Assembly (NCBI GenBank): GCA_965214635.1
Contig: OZ243964.1
Location: 1,116,001 to 1,180,000 of the forward strand
DNA length: 64,000 nucleotides
DNA from: Bin90 sp965214635
GTDB taxonomy: Bacteria > Chloroflexota > Dehalococcoidia > Lucifugimonadales > JADFKI01
Direction: 5' to 3'
The number at the start of each line of letters is the position of its first letter. Position 1 is the stretch's first letter. Below are positions 42,738 to 52,269 of this stretch, piece after piece. A model generated the notes under the pieces. That model was not told where the DNA came from, ran no database searches, and saw nothing but the letters and a program-made list of their open reading frames with translations. A program made the position numbers and the translations under genes.

Positions 42738-43370
42738 GTCTGGACAATAGAGGTTCAGACTGGCATTGTAGTTTCGCTATTGCTCTACTCGGCTGGCGAC
42801 CACCGCTAGGTATTACTTTCCAAAGGTAGGCGGACAACACAGAAGCCCTTGCTGCTACGGCAAGGGCTTCTTTCTATCCCGACTTGACCCCGCCCCCTGC
42901 ACGCCCCATATCCTAGATGGCATAGATTGTCACCGGATGTAGATACTGGGGCCGCTGACCCACAGGTTCGGCTTCCGTCCCACCGCGCAGGGGTTTCCCT
43001 TAGAAGCGTAGGTCTGCGCGCCTCGGCGGCGCTGGCTGGCGGCGCTGGCGGGCGGCGTTGTGATGGCGAGGGAGAAGGCGCCAGCGTGGCGCTGCCCGGA
43101 TTTCAGCAGGGAGCGGTCTACCGTCGGATAGGGTGTTGAAGCTCGGCCATAGCCGCCGAGATGTCCGGCCTCAGTGTGCAGGTCAGCGTCCCTTCTCCGG
43201 AATCAGCCCCCCGCCACCCTAGGCAGGGTGATGGTAACAGTTTGGGTCGGTGGCGGGGGCACGGCTTCGAAGACGGGCAGCCGAAGAGCCGAAAGCATCG
43301 CCTGAAGCCATGCCTTCGGCTCTTCGCCGGAATGCCACTAGGTCGCTAGCGGCACGCGATCATCAGCCGC
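42738..43370. other. region between tRNA-Ala and the 1,876-aa surface protein gene
   Basis: It has the rRNA unit's terminator at 42841-42876 and no 23S or 5S sequence. From about 43190 to 43260 the minus strand has a short stretch reading T-V-T-I-T-L-P-R-V-A-G-G, resembling the end of a surface-protein domain. Stops interrupt it, so it may be a decayed gene end. Confidence 0.4.
42841..42876 (+). terminator. terminator of the 16S-tRNA-Ala unit
   Basis: AGAAGCCCTTGC (42841-42852) pairs perfectly with GCAAGGGCTTCT (42860-42871), 7-nt loop, followed by a T-rich stretch. It closes the transcription unit about 105 nt after the tRNA. Confidence 0.88.
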
Positions 43371-46300
43371 CTATGGTGCTACCGTGACTCGGTCGCGAGA
43401 CCACTTGCTGCTGCCATACGAGTTGGTGGCACGCACCCGGATACGGTACTCGCCGGGGGCAAGGCCCGTGACTGTGACGCTGGTGGCATCGCCGTTATCC
43501 TGGGCCGTCACCCACCCGACGGCTGAGCTTGTAAGGTCGTAGTCGACGTCGTAACCGGAGGCCGTACCACCCGTGTCGGGGGCTTCCCAGGAGATAGTCA
43601 GACTGCCGGTGCCGACGGAGACGGACAGATTCCGAACCGTGCCGGGCTTCTCGTTGTCCGTCGGCGGGTTGTTGGATTGCTCTGCCGCCGCCCTGCTCAC
43701 CGTGATGGTGTAATCCTGATGGGTGCTGCCGTCCTCCGCCGTCACGGTGATGGTGATAATGTTCTCGCCCTCCGCCAAGCCTGTGCCGCCGATGACGGCA
43801 ACAGTGGCGTCTGGGTGGTTGGGCGTTGCCGTTACCGCTACGCTGGTCACCTCGTTGCCCACATCGGCGGCGTAGGCCGTGATGTCCGCGAAAGTCCCGA
43901 TGTCGACCGGGTTGCCGTCTTGGTCGGACAGGGACAGCGCCTTCAGAGCGGCGTCGGTCTCTGCCGCGTCGGTTACCCTCACGGTAACGCTCTGGTCGGT
44001 GGCTAGTGAGCCGTCCGATGCCTGCACCACCACTTCGTAGATGTTGTCCCCGCCGGAGTCAGTGGGCTGCTCGTGGTCTGGCGCGGTTACGAAGGTCAGC
44101 GCCCCCGCCATGGTGATGGCGAAGACTCCCTCGTCGGCGCCGCCGTTGAGGGCGAAGTCCACGCTGTCCCCGTCGTCCGGGTCAGTGGCGGTAACCGTGC
44201 CCACCTCTATGGCGTTCTCTGCCACGGTGAAGGCGCTGGTTCCGGCGTCGAAGACGGGCGGGTTGTTGGGCAGCTCTGCCGCCGCCCTGCTCACGGTGAT
44301 GGTGTAATCCTGATGGGTGTTGCCGTCTTCCGCCGTAACGGTGATGGCGATAGTGTTCTCCCCCTCTGCCAAGCCCGTGCCGCCGGTTACAGCAACAGTG
44401 GCGTCCGGGTGGTTGGGCGTTGCCGTTACCGCTACGCTGGTTACCTCGTTGCCCACGCTGATGGCAATGGCCGTGGTGGTGGCGAAGTCTCCGATGCTGA
44501 CCGGGTTGCCATCTTGGTCGGCGAGGGACAGTGCCTTCACCGTGGTGTCGGTCTCGGCAGCGTCGGTTACCGTTACGGTAACGGTCTGGTCTGTGGTCAG
44601 TGAGCCGTCTGATGCGCGCACCACCACCTCGTAGTGGTTGTCCCCGTCGGAGTCGGCGGGCTGCTCGTGGTCTGGCGCGGTTACGAAGGTCAGCACGCCC
44701 GCCGAGGTGATGGCGAACTTTGCCTCGTCGGCGCCGCCGTTTAGGGCGAAGTCCACACTGTCCCCGTTCGGGTCGGTGGCAGTTACCGTGCCCACCGCTG
44801 TGGCGTTCTCAGCCACACTGAATGCGCTGGTTCCGGCGTCGAAGGCGGGCGGGCTGTCGGGCATGTCGGGCAGCTCTGCTGCCGCCCTGCTCACCGTGAT
44901 GGTGTAATCCCGATGGCTGCTGCCATCCTCCGCCGTAACGGTGATGATAACCGTGTTCTCTCCCTCCGCGAGTCCTGTGCCGCCGCTGACGGCAGCAGTG
45001 GCGTCCGGGTGGTTGGGCGTTGTCGTTACCGCTACGCTGCTCACCTCGATGCCCACGCTGGCGGCGTATGCCGTGGTGGACGGGTCGAAGTTCCCGATGG
45101 CGACCGGGTTGCCGTCTTGGTCGGCGAGGAACAGCGCCTTCAGGGTGGCGTCAGTCTCTGCCGAGTCGGCTACCGTTACGATAACGAGCTGGTCGGTGGT
45201 CAGGGAGCCGTCCGATGCGCGCACCATCACCTCATAGCGGTTGTCCCCGTCGGAGTCGGCGGGCTGCTCGTGGTCTGGCGCGGTTACGAAGGTCAGCGCC
45301 CCTGACAGGGTGATGGCGAACTTTGCCTCGTCGGCGCCGCCGTTGAGGGCGAAGTCCACGCTGTCCCCGTTCGGGTCGGTGGCGGTTACCGTGCCCACCT
45401 CTGTGGCGTTCTCAGCCACGCTGAATGCGCTGGTTCCGGCGTCGAACACGGGCGGGCTGTTGGTTTTGGGCGCCGCGTCGTCGCTGGTTATGGTTACCGT
45501 AATCCGGTCATTGTTGGGGTCGATGGTAGCATTGGACGCTTTGGACAGGTCGATGTAGAAGGTTTCCGGGCTTGCCTCATGCTCGGTATCGTCCAGGATG
45601 GCGACGCTCACCTTCTGGGTAAGCGCCCCGCCCGGCGCGAAGGTTAGCCTGCCCGCGGCGTCGGTGTAGTCCTCGCCGGCATAGGCGGTTCCGTCGGTGG
45701 TCTGCCAGTCTACGGTAACGGTCTCGGCGCTGGGTACGCTGAGGCTGACGGTAGCGGATACCGCGCTGTCGGTGCCCTCGGCAACATTCGAATCTATGGC
45801 GCTAATGGACACCACGGGCGGCTCGCTACCCCTGGGCTGGCGTCCTTGTGAGCCTTGCCCCTTGACATTCGGCCCGACCACGCCCGTCTGGCCGCGCCTG
45901 AGGTTGCCATCGCCGTCATTGTAGTAGGCATAGGCGCGGAAGTGGCTGCCCTTTTCCTCGACGCTCGGCGTGTACTCGTTGGGACGCTCTTGCACGGCGA
46001 GGCAGCTGCCGTAGCGGGTTACATTGACCCAGGTGTCATTGCTGTCGTTCCCGTCATCGGTGTAGTCGGCGCTGCGCTCCCACTGCCAGCGGTGCACGAT
46101 GTTAGCGCCGCTGATGTCGAGCTCCGCGACCATCGGCGCGCCCACCTGCCCCGTGCCGTGGAGGCTGACGGCGCCGGTTACGGACACGGCTGCCGGTGCA
46201 GCGCTTAGCACCGGGCCGAAAGCGGCGGTGGTGGCAGTTACCGGCGGCGTGCCGAAGGTCAGCCTCGCACGCAGGTGCTTGCCCACATCCCCTGCCACCG

Positions 46301-49001
46301 GGATATACACATAGCTTGCCCTGCCGTCGTTGGGAATGTCAGTCCAAGTGTCGTTGCTGTCGTTCCCGTCGTCGGTGTAGTCGCTACTGGACTGCCACAC
46401 CCAGTCGGGGACGCTTGTGTCCGGACGCGGCACCCAGCCGATGCAGGGGTCTTGGCTCCGCGTGGAGGGCGTAGACCCGATACGGGCAAGGTAGTTGTTT
46501 TCGTCGGATAGATTTGCCCGCACCGGCTCGCCTTTCACCGGCGTATGGTAGACTGACCGGATGTTGGCACCGGGTGGGGTCGTCGCTTCCGGCACCATGT
46601 ACGCCGCCACAATCGGCAGGGACGCGGTCGCCGCGTCGGACGATGCGCTCCGTTTCCCGGCGGTGTTCCACGCGGACACCCGATACTGCGGGCTGTGGCC
46701 AGACAAGCCAGTGAAGTGGAGGTACTCTGTTTCCAGTGTCTCCGTGCCTTCACGGTCTCCGCCGTCGTAGCTCTCGGTGTTGGCTACCAGCTTCGTCCAC
46801 TGCGCACCGTCCTCGTCGGCGAGGTACTCGATCTCGTAGTGGGTGGTGTCCGACCCGAGAAACTCCGGCAATGCGTCCCACGCCAAGAGCACGGAGGTAT
46901 GGCTCTGCGGCGTTACCGTCAGCCCGGTGGGCGCCGGCCGACTCCCAGCCGCTGCGCTGATGGTGCCCATGTTGTTTCTGCTGATGTGGTCCAGCACCGG
47001 GCCCGTGTGCGTGTCGTCGGTGTTCGGGTCGTCGTCTATGACCACCGAGTAGTTCTCGGTGTTGGCGATGGTGGCGGTAAGCTCGCTGCTGTTTGCAGCG
47101 TCGGTGATGATGACCAAGGTGGGGCCTGCCTGCCCCGTGTGAGGCGGGTATGAGTCCGTGTACAGCAACTCGCCTATGTCCCAGACGCCGGTGGCGGGGT
47201 CGAAGGTGCCATGGCTGGCGATGATGGAAGTGTAGTGGGATGCATCCAAGCCGGGAGTGTCGTAATCCTCAGGGCTTAACCCCGGGTTCTTATCCGGGTG
47301 ATATACCATGACCTCGGCACCGGGAGATGCTTCGGGCCCATTGTTGACTGCCATGATGGTAAAAGCCGTCTGCCCGGGGCCCAACTGCGGGTTGGGCGCG
47401 CCGTCCCGCACCTCCAGATCCGCGACGGGACCCACATGGAAGGTGTAGGTTTTCGTATCACTGTATGCTGTACTAGTTGTTGTGTCGGTCGCTCCCAAAG
47501 TGATATCTACGACATAGGTGCCCAGCGCCCCGAATTCAAACAGCAAATCAAATTCTAATAAACTACTAGGCAAATCGATCGGGGGAAGAGACGGCTTGTT
47601 ATCGATATCAAATACAGTGAAACTGGTACTGCGGGCGTTAGCCATTCTAAAGGTGCCAGGCTTCGCACCCGCATCGCTGACGGAAAAGGTGTGCTGATTC
47701 CAATTCGGCGCTCCCGGCACTGACCAACTGGTGGCCACCCCGGGGATAAGTCCCGCAGGTTTCTTGCCTTCAGTGGAGATGCTACCACTGCGCCACACGC
47801 CTTCATGCCGGGTAGCGGACTTATCCTGCACCTGTATCAAAACATCCTCAGGCTCAAGCCAAGGATCTGCGATACCACGACTGTTAATGAGCAATTCCAG
47901 GTTGCTGTCGTTGGCGCAGGAATAATCAGTCATAGTGGATTCGTTTACACAGTCGTACAAGCTGAGTAGGGCAATTTCGCCTTCTCGGAACAGCGTCGGC
48001 TCATTGTCCCCGAGGCAAATCTGTACCCGGTTGTCCGCCGGGTCATCATAGGCTTCGCCTACCCCGGTCGGCGGCAGTGCCGTTACCTCGGCAGTCAGAC
48101 ACTGCCCCTCCGCAGACGCCGCCGTGCTGCCCAATGTTGCCGGCAAGGTCAGTTCATAATAAGGCTTGCCATGATAACCGTTATCTATAAATTCTGGGCC
48201 GTCGTGTGTGCCGATGTTCCATGTTCCACCGCTAGTAGTGGCTGTATAGGTGGAGGTATCAGCAGCACCGTCGCTTCGCCTTGTGGAGGCTGCGCCGGGA
48301 GTCAACTCCGGGGTTAGAGTAACGGCCACCTGGACATCTGATAGAGTATTCCGATAACGACTGCCCGCATCCATAATAACGGTGAAAGTAACGGTGTCGC
48401 CGGGCTGTGGGGCACGATTGTCAACTGACCCAATAAGCGAATAATAAGGATTCACTGGCTCATATTTTGCGTAAATATCGTAGTATTTCACCATCCAAAT
48501 TTCATCGCGATTATTCAACAACGATGGTCCCGACTCCGACAGGTCGCTGCTGACCGTTGCAATGTATTTAACCAAAACTGGTGGTGGGTCACCATCTAAC
48601 GTTACCGATTCATCATCAACGCTGCCACGCACCCTATAATGGTGCTCTGATAATCCGGGAAGGATGGGAATACTCCAAAGGACTTTTCTACTGTCGCCAC
48701 CAGGGGCTTTCGTTGCGCTCCCTATTGGTGGCGCTGCTACGACGCTTGTAAAATGGAAGCCAGGCGGTTCAGCAATCTCAATCACAACCTCCACATTGCT
48801 GACGGCACCCTCGTATAGGTTGCTTACAGTAACAACCGGAATATAGCCACCTCCAGTAAATTCAGTCCCCATGTCGACCGCTAAATCCATGCGTTCCTGC
48901 GCATTAGCGATGCCTTTACTGGCAAATGCTCCGGCAAAAACGGCGCAAATCATCGCCAAAATGAAGCCTATCAGAAGAAATGCGGGCCTACGGATATGCA
49001 T
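43371..49001 (-). CDS. large secreted modular surface protein (1,876 aa)
   Basis: Signal peptide at residues 1-34 (RRPAFLLIGFILAMICAVFA). The first 650 residues have several DUF11-like beta-sandwich stretches with Cys pairs. A fibronectin type III domain lies near 690-800, and two related segments each contain SSDYTDDGNDSNDTW or RSADYTDDGNDSNDTW. A Calx-beta domain begins VVSISAIDSNVAEGTDS. Three tandem modules then each pair a cadherin repeat (FSVAENATEVGTVTATDPNG) with a cadherin-like beta-sandwich (LKALSLSDQDGNPVDIG). A C-terminal fibronectin type III domain ends the protein. No sortase motif or membrane anchor is seen. It is probably a calcium-dependent adhesin or matrix protein. Probably co-transcribed with the upstream surface-protein gene (gap 106 nt). 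Confidence 0.85.
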   Translation of the reverse strand: MHIRRPAFLLIGFILAMICAVFAGAFASKGIANAQERMDLAVDMGTEFTGGGYIPVVTVSNLYEGAVSNVEVVIEIAEPPGFHFTSVVAAPPIGSATKAPGGDSRKVLWSIPILPGLSEHHYRVRGSVDDESVTLDGDPPPVLVKYIATVSSDLSESGPSLLNNRDEIWMVKYYDIYAKYEPVNPYYSLIGSVDNRAPQPGDTVTFTVIMDAGSRYRNTLSDVQVAVTLTPELTPGAASTRRSDGAADTSTYTATTSGGTWNIGTHDGPEFIDNGYHGKPYYELTLPATLGSTAASAEGQCLTAEVTALPPTGVGEAYDDPADNRVQICLGDNEPTLFREGEIALLSLYDCVNESTMTDYSCANDSNLELLINSRGIADPWLEPEDVLIQVQDKSATRHEGVWRSGSISTEGKKPAGLIPGVATSWSVPGAPNWNQHTFSVSDAGAKPGTFRMANARSTSFTVFDIDNKPSLPPIDLPSSLLEFDLLFEFGALGTYVVDITLGATDTTTSTAYSDTKTYTFHVGPVADLEVRDGAPNPQLGPGQTAFTIMAVNNGPEASPGAEVMVYHPDKNPGLSPEDYDTPGLDASHYTSIIASHGTFDPATGVWDIGELLYTDSYPPHTGQAGPTLVIITDAANSSELTATIANTENYSVVIDDDPNTDDTHTGPVLDHISRNNMGTISAAAGSRPAPTGLTVTPQSHTSVLLAWDALPEFLGSDTTHYEIEYLADEDGAQWTKLVANTESYDGGDREGTETLETEYLHFTGLSGHSPQYRVSAWNTAGKRSASSDAATASLPIVAAYMVPEATTPPGANIRSVYHTPVKGEPVRANLSDENNYLARIGSTPSTRSQDPCIGWVPRPDTSVPDWVWQSSSDYTDDGNDSNDTWTDIPNDGRASYVYIPVAGDVGKHLRARLTFGTPPVTATTAAFGPVLSAAPAAVSVTGAVSLHGTGQVGAPMVAELDISGANIVHRWQWERSADYTDDGNDSNDTWVNVTRYGSCLAVQERPNEYTPSVEEKGSHFRAYAYYNDGDGNLRRGQTGVVGPNVKGQGSQGRQPRGSEPPVVSISAIDSNVAEGTDSAVSATVSLSVPSAETVTVDWQTTDGTAYAGEDYTDAAGRLTFAPGGALTQKVSVAILDDTEHEASPETFYIDLSKASNATIDPNNDRITVTITSDDAAPKTNSPPVFDAGTSAFSVAENATEVGTVTATDPNGDSVDFALNGGADEAKFAITLSGALTFVTAPDHEQPADSDGDNRYEVMVRASDGSLTTDQLVIVTVADSAETDATLKALFLADQDGNPVAIGNFDPSTTAYAASVGIEVSSVAVTTTPNHPDATAAVSGGTGLAEGENTVIITVTAEDGSSHRDYTITVSRAAAELPDMPDSPPAFDAGTSAFSVAENATAVGTVTATDPNGDSVDFALNGGADEAKFAITSAGVLTFVTAPDHEQPADSDGDNHYEVVVRASDGSLTTDQTVTVTVTDAAETDTTVKALSLADQDGNPVSIGDFATTTAIAISVGNEVTSVAVTATPNHPDATVAVTGGTGLAEGENTIAITVTAEDGNTHQDYTITVSRAAAELPNNPPVFDAGTSAFTVAENAIEVGTVTATDPDDGDSVDFALNGGADEGVFAITMAGALTFVTAPDHEQPTDSGGDNIYEVVVQASDGSLATDQSVTVRVTDAAETDAALKALSLSDQDGNPVDIGTFADITAYAADVGNEVTSVAVTATPNHPDATVAVIGGTGLAEGENIITITVTAEDGSTHQDYTITVSRAAAEQSNNPPTDNEKPGTVRNLSVSVGTGSLTISWEAPDTGGTASGYDVDYDLTSSAVGWVTAQDNGDATSVTVTGLAPGEYRIRVRATNSYGSSKWSRDRVTVAP
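43680..45470 (-). repeat. three tandem coding repeats of about 0.6 kb
   Basis: Units at about 43680-44275, 44276-44875 and 44876-45470 are highly similar at the DNA level. The common stretch CTGCTCACCGTGATGGTGTA begins each, with at most one base changed. They encode the cadherin plus beta-sandwich modules. Such similarity suggests recent duplication or gene conversion. Confidence 0.8.
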
Positions 49002-49050
49002 GAGGGAAACCTACCTCTGCAGCGCGACGGGCTGCGGTTGTGAGAAAGTT

Positions 49051-49076
49051 GGGCCGGGAAGCTCTATCCCCGGCCC
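49051..49076 (-). terminator. hairpin between the two surface-protein genes
   Basis: GGGCCGGG (49051-49058) pairs with CCCGGCCC (49069-49076). On the minus strand it is followed by AACTTTCTC, which is a poor T tract. It may partly terminate transcription or protect the 3' end of the upstream gene. Confidence 0.45.
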
Positions 49077-49107
49077 AGTAGTCGGACTGATGGGGGGGGA
49101 ATAGTTG

Positions 49108-51045
49108 CTACGGGTTGGTCCAGACCCAGGTAATCACGACCGTGTTGGAATCTACATTCTCCACTATGTTGCCGTGCTCGTCGCGATACCAAGCCCTCAG
49201 GGTGTACTCCCGTGTCGCGGCTTGGTGGTAAGTGACCGTTCTAGTGAGAGGAGTGTATTGGTTTTCAGAGAAGCCGCCGCCGGGAGGATTGTTGACTTCT
49301 CCCCAACGATACTCCACTTCGTCGGAGTCTACGGGTGATTGGACCAATGTGCCTGTGAAGAGGACGGTATCTCCGACCATCCGTGTGTGGGGCCCTTCGG
49401 CTTCCAGCGAGACTCTGAGATTCTCCTCCGGGTCATCCCCCACATCGATTCGCAAAGCGATGCTGGCGTCAACAGATTCGTCAGTGTTGCCTTGGGAGTC
49501 TTTACCGTCACTCACCTGCAATACTAGGCGGTCGTAATGAGTATCCTCCTCGTAGTTCAGGCTGGCGCCCGGCGCCACGGCAATTTGGGCGCCGGCGTCG
49601 ACGCTGCTGACGGCGAACTTTTTAGAGCCATGCCCGGTCAGCGTGAAAGTCAAGGTGTCGCCGTCGTCGTTCTCACGCACGGGCAGCGGGTCGCCTACCA
49701 GCGTTCCGGGAGCGGAGTTTTCCATCACTGACCGTTCCATGAGGAATAGCGGGTCGGTGTTGGGGTGTTCCGGTGGCGTTACCGAGACCGTAAACTCCTG
49801 GTCCTCGGTGTGGGGGTCCAGCTCGGTTACCTCGGAAGAGCCGATGGTTTCCGTGGCGGTGATGCGAGCCGTCGTGTCCAGCGCATTGCCGAGAAGCACA
49901 TCGGCGCCCACGGTGGCGGTGATGGTGAGGGTGTGGGTGGTGGGGATGAGGTTACCGTCCTCGTCCTTTTCGGGCGCGGCAAACTCGCCTATTGCCCAAA
50001 TGCCGGTGGCAGGGTCGTAGCTACCGACGGATGGGCTGGCAGCGGAGTGGGTCAATCCACTCGGCAATTCCACGGCTACTTCGGTGGCGGGCGCAGCGTC
50101 CGGCCCCTTGTTGCTAGCAGTGATGGTGAAGGTTACGGTGTCGCCGCGGGACGGCGTGTCGTCGCTGACGGTTATCCCCACGCCAATGTCGGCAAGCAGC
50201 CCCACATGGAAGGTATAGACGACCACCTCGCTGGTCACCGTATCGGTACGGACCAACGAGGACTGGGGATGCCCCTTGACCTGAACCCCGAACTGGTAGG
50301 TTCCCGGCTTGGTGAATGCCCAATGCCTGTGGACATACTCGCCGGGCGTTACCGGTATTGCCGTAACATGGGTATAGTCCGTGTCCCAGGTGATTTCGTC
50401 AGCAGTGTCGGGATCGGCGTCCGCGTCCTCGAACACGACCACCCTGCCCCGGTCATCCGGGTTCAAGCCCGGCTCGCGGATGGACTCGAACTCGTACTGG
50501 ATCGGCCCCAGCGTATCCGGCCCTGATGCCTCCACCCAATCCTCCGCTCGCAGCAGGCCGGCGGAGAAGCCGATGTGCAGCAGGTCGGTGTTTTCGTCGC
50601 GCAAAATCCACAACTGGTCGCCCTCACTGCCCAGGAAACCATATTCGTCCGTGCCAAAGATGCGAGGCATGGCATTGGGGTCGGACATTTCCACCAGCGT
50701 CTGCATCGCCTTGTGCGGGACATGGAAGACGGTCTCTGAGATGTTCACATCAGAGGGGAAGCGAGTGGTTATTTCTTCTTCAAAAACTTCCACATGCGTC
50801 ACCCTCGGAGGGCAGGGGTTGTTGACTAGGTTCTTGTCCGTCGCGTCCCAATAGACATCGAATAGGGCGAAGGTGCCGCCATCCGCGACGGCAACCGGGT
50901 TGTCGTCGCAGTCTTCGGGTTCGGTGCCCTCCTGGCCGTGGGCAGGGATGCCGCCGGCTGCAAGCAAGGCTATTACTAGGACGGCAATCATCGTTGCCGC
51001 CCGGGCGAGTCTCCACTGTGTGCTTGTTCTGGTGAGTGTGTTCAT
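49108..51045 (-). CDS. secreted surface protein with choice-of-anchor M-like and DUF11-like domains
   Basis: 645 residues from ATG at 51045 (MNTLTRTSTQW); a start 12 codons earlier is less likely. The signal peptide (MIAVLVIALLAAGGIPAHG) ends near residue 38. Residues about 45-270 resemble the actinobacterial choice-of-anchor M domain (LWILRDENTDLLHIGFSAG, PGEYVHRHWAFTKPGTYQFG). A DUF11-type domain (ADIGVGITVSDDTPSRGDTV) and a cadherin-like segment (RSVMENSAPGTLVGDPLPV) follow. No C-terminal anchor is seen. It has its own promoter and precedes the larger surface-protein gene. Confidence 0.8.
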   Translation of the reverse strand: MNTLTRTSTQWRLARAATMIAVLVIALLAAGGIPAHGQEGTEPEDCDDNPVAVADGGTFALFDVYWDATDKNLVNNPCPPRVTHVEVFEEEITTRFPSDVNISETVFHVPHKAMQTLVEMSDPNAMPRIFGTDEYGFLGSEGDQLWILRDENTDLLHIGFSAGLLRAEDWVEASGPDTLGPIQYEFESIREPGLNPDDRGRVVVFEDADADPDTADEITWDTDYTHVTAIPVTPGEYVHRHWAFTKPGTYQFGVQVKGHPQSSLVRTDTVTSEVVVYTFHVGLLADIGVGITVSDDTPSRGDTVTFTITASNKGPDAAPATEVAVELPSGLTHSAASPSVGSYDPATGIWAIGEFAAPEKDEDGNLIPTTHTLTITATVGADVLLGNALDTTARITATETIGSSEVTELDPHTEDQEFTVSVTPPEHPNTDPLFLMERSVMENSAPGTLVGDPLPVRENDDGDTLTFTLTGHGSKKFAVSSVDAGAQIAVAPGASLNYEEDTHYDRLVLQVSDGKDSQGNTDESVDASIALRIDVGDDPEENLRVSLEAEGPHTRMVGDTVLFTGTLVQSPVDSDEVEYRWGEVNNPPGGGFSENQYTPLTRTVTYHQAATREYTLRAWYRDEHGNIVENVDSNTVVITWVWTNP

Positions 51046-51148
51046 ACCTGTGTCCGTGTATCCTCCTGATTTGGGGGGCAACTGCTTTGCCCCTGTGCTG
51101 TCGCCGCCATTATGATACTATGTATCACCATAACGGCGCAAGAGTTAC

Positions 51149-51176
51149 TTTATCACACTCCAATCCAGCGTGTCAA
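51149..51176 (-). promoter_or_regulatory. promoter of the two surface-protein genes
   Basis: On the minus strand TTGACA (51176-51171) and GATAAA (51154-51149) are 16 nt apart. A TG lies upstream, giving an extended -10 (TGTGATAAA). The start codon is about 105 nt downstream. An imperfect palindrome (about 51109-51138) lies just after the likely start site and may be an operator. The insertion sequence begins 16 nt upstream of the -35 box. Confidence 0.6.
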
Positions 51177-51206
51177 TTTCCAATTTACGAAGGGTAGCGT
51201 TTCCAT

Positions 51207-52091
51207 TCAGGTGGTCGAAGACAGAAGCCCCCTGCGTTGCAGCAGTACCAGCAGGTTGTGAGGCGTCCACGCTGTGCCCATTCGCTCACGACGCCGTATC
51301 TCTCGCTGAAACCGCTCCAACCGAGATGTGGTCTTGTATCTAAACTGACCAGTACCCAGATGCGCCAGTCCCTTGGTCAGCGCCTTCTTACACCACATCA
51401 GCCCACGACCACTCGTCAACTTCACTATCTGTGCAGCCAACTTCCTCGCCTCAGCCAAGTCTTCTGACATCAGCAACTCTTTGGCTTCGTCCCAGCCCAC
51501 CTCGCCTATGTTGCGCCTGTACTCCCTGAGCAGATGGAACTGGCATAGCTGATGGGCTGTGCCTCGGCCATAGACCATTCCGATGGCAGAGGCTATCGCT
51601 CTGTCTCCATCGCTCACTAGGTGGGCAGGCTGCCTTACTCCTCGCTTATAGGCTTCGGTCAGCGTGTCTTCCCAACTCCCGAACGACGCCATTACGCCGC
51701 CCTTGTCATCCCGGAACACCTTCATCTCCTGCTTCCCACGACGAACACCCACCCACACTCCATCCATCTCCGCCACATCACCTTTCAGCTCAGGTCGCTC
51801 CAACTTCTCCTGCTTGATCCACTTGCACAAGGTGCTCTTGGCGAACCCATACATCTCGCCGACCTTGGCGTAACTCAACCCCATCGCCGCCAGTCTCACC
51901 GCCTCTTCGCGCGTTTTTTTGAGTACGACTTGCGGCGTTCCACATTGCCTACTAGCTCCATACCGCTCTGCATATCTCCGCACTTCCCACATCTGAACAC
52001 GGGCATTGCCAAGTTCACTGCGCCATACTTGGTGATGAGTGTGCGGCGATAGCTGTGATGGCGTGCCATCGCTAGGTCGCAGGCTTTGCAC
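51207..52091 (-). CDS. IS256-like transposase, downstream catalytic frame
   Basis: The -1 frame of the complete copy at 51193-52258. It has the same motifs as the copy at 1107-1991 (AEMDGVWVG, LVSDGDRAI, QLCQFHLLREY, SRLERFQREIRRR). The two proteins differ at roughly one residue in twenty by eye. The meaningful part starts at the A7 run, 51914-51920. Upstream and downstream frames together would make about 327 residues. Confidence 0.82.
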   Translation of the reverse strand: MQSLRPSDGTPSQLSPHTHHQVWRSELGNARVQMWEVRRYAERYGASRQCGTPQVVLKKTREEAVRLAAMGLSYAKVGEMYGFAKSTLCKWIKQEKLERPELKGDVAEMDGVWVGVRRGKQEMKVFRDDKGGVMASFGSWEDTLTEAYKRGVRQPAHLVSDGDRAIASAIGMVYGRGTAHQLCQFHLLREYRRNIGEVGWDEAKELLMSEDLAEARKLAAQIVKLTSGRGLMWCKKALTKGLAHLGTGQFRYKTTSRLERFQREIRRRERMGTAWTPHNLLVLLQRRGLLSSTT

Positions 52092-52189
52092 ATCGGCTTG
52101 TAGAGCATCAGCGCATCTTGGAGTGTGTCTTGTATTTCCTGTGTAACGGTCTTTTCTGCTTGCTCTTCCAGTCGGTATAGCATACCCAT
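51896..52189 (-). CDS. IS256-like transposase, upstream frame
   Basis: 97 residues from ATG, nearly the same as the copy at 1796-2089 (for example R for Q at residue 6). It has the two Cys pairs CKAC and CGKC. It ends just after the A7 slippery run. Confidence 0.82.
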   Translation of the reverse strand: MGMLYRLEEQAEKTVTQEIQDTLQDALMLYKPMCKACDLAMARHHSYRRTLITKYGAVNLAMPVFRCGKCGDMQSGMELVGNVERRKSYSKKRAKRR

Positions 52190-52269
52190 TCGTTTCCCCC
52201 CCCCTCTGGTAATGTATGCCTCATTCTACAACTCAACCACCTGAATGGAAACGCTACCTTTACGAAGTG

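Larger units (their letters stand above)
51193..52258 (-). mobile_element. IS256/MULE-like insertion sequence, complete copy with target duplication
   Basis: Perfect 23-bp terminal inverted repeats begin GGTAGCGTTTCCATTCAGGT. They are flanked on both sides by the 9-bp direct repeat TTTACGAAG (51184-51192 and 52259-52267), a clean target-site duplication that fits the IS256 group. The total is 1,066 bp. Both transposase frames and the A7 frameshift site are intact, so it is probably a functional and fairly recent insertion. Three bases beyond the duplication is an older orphan end of the same element. Confidence 0.93.

Noticed and set aside
43190..43260. Minus-strand stretch resembling a surface-protein C-terminal segment (L-P-R-V-A-G-G)
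   Set aside because: Too short, with stops on both sides and no continuous domain; only noted as a possible decayed tail.
42738..43370. Search for 23S or 5S rRNA after tRNA-Ala
   Set aside because: No conserved 23S start or any 23S-like stretch was seen, and a terminator closes the unit.
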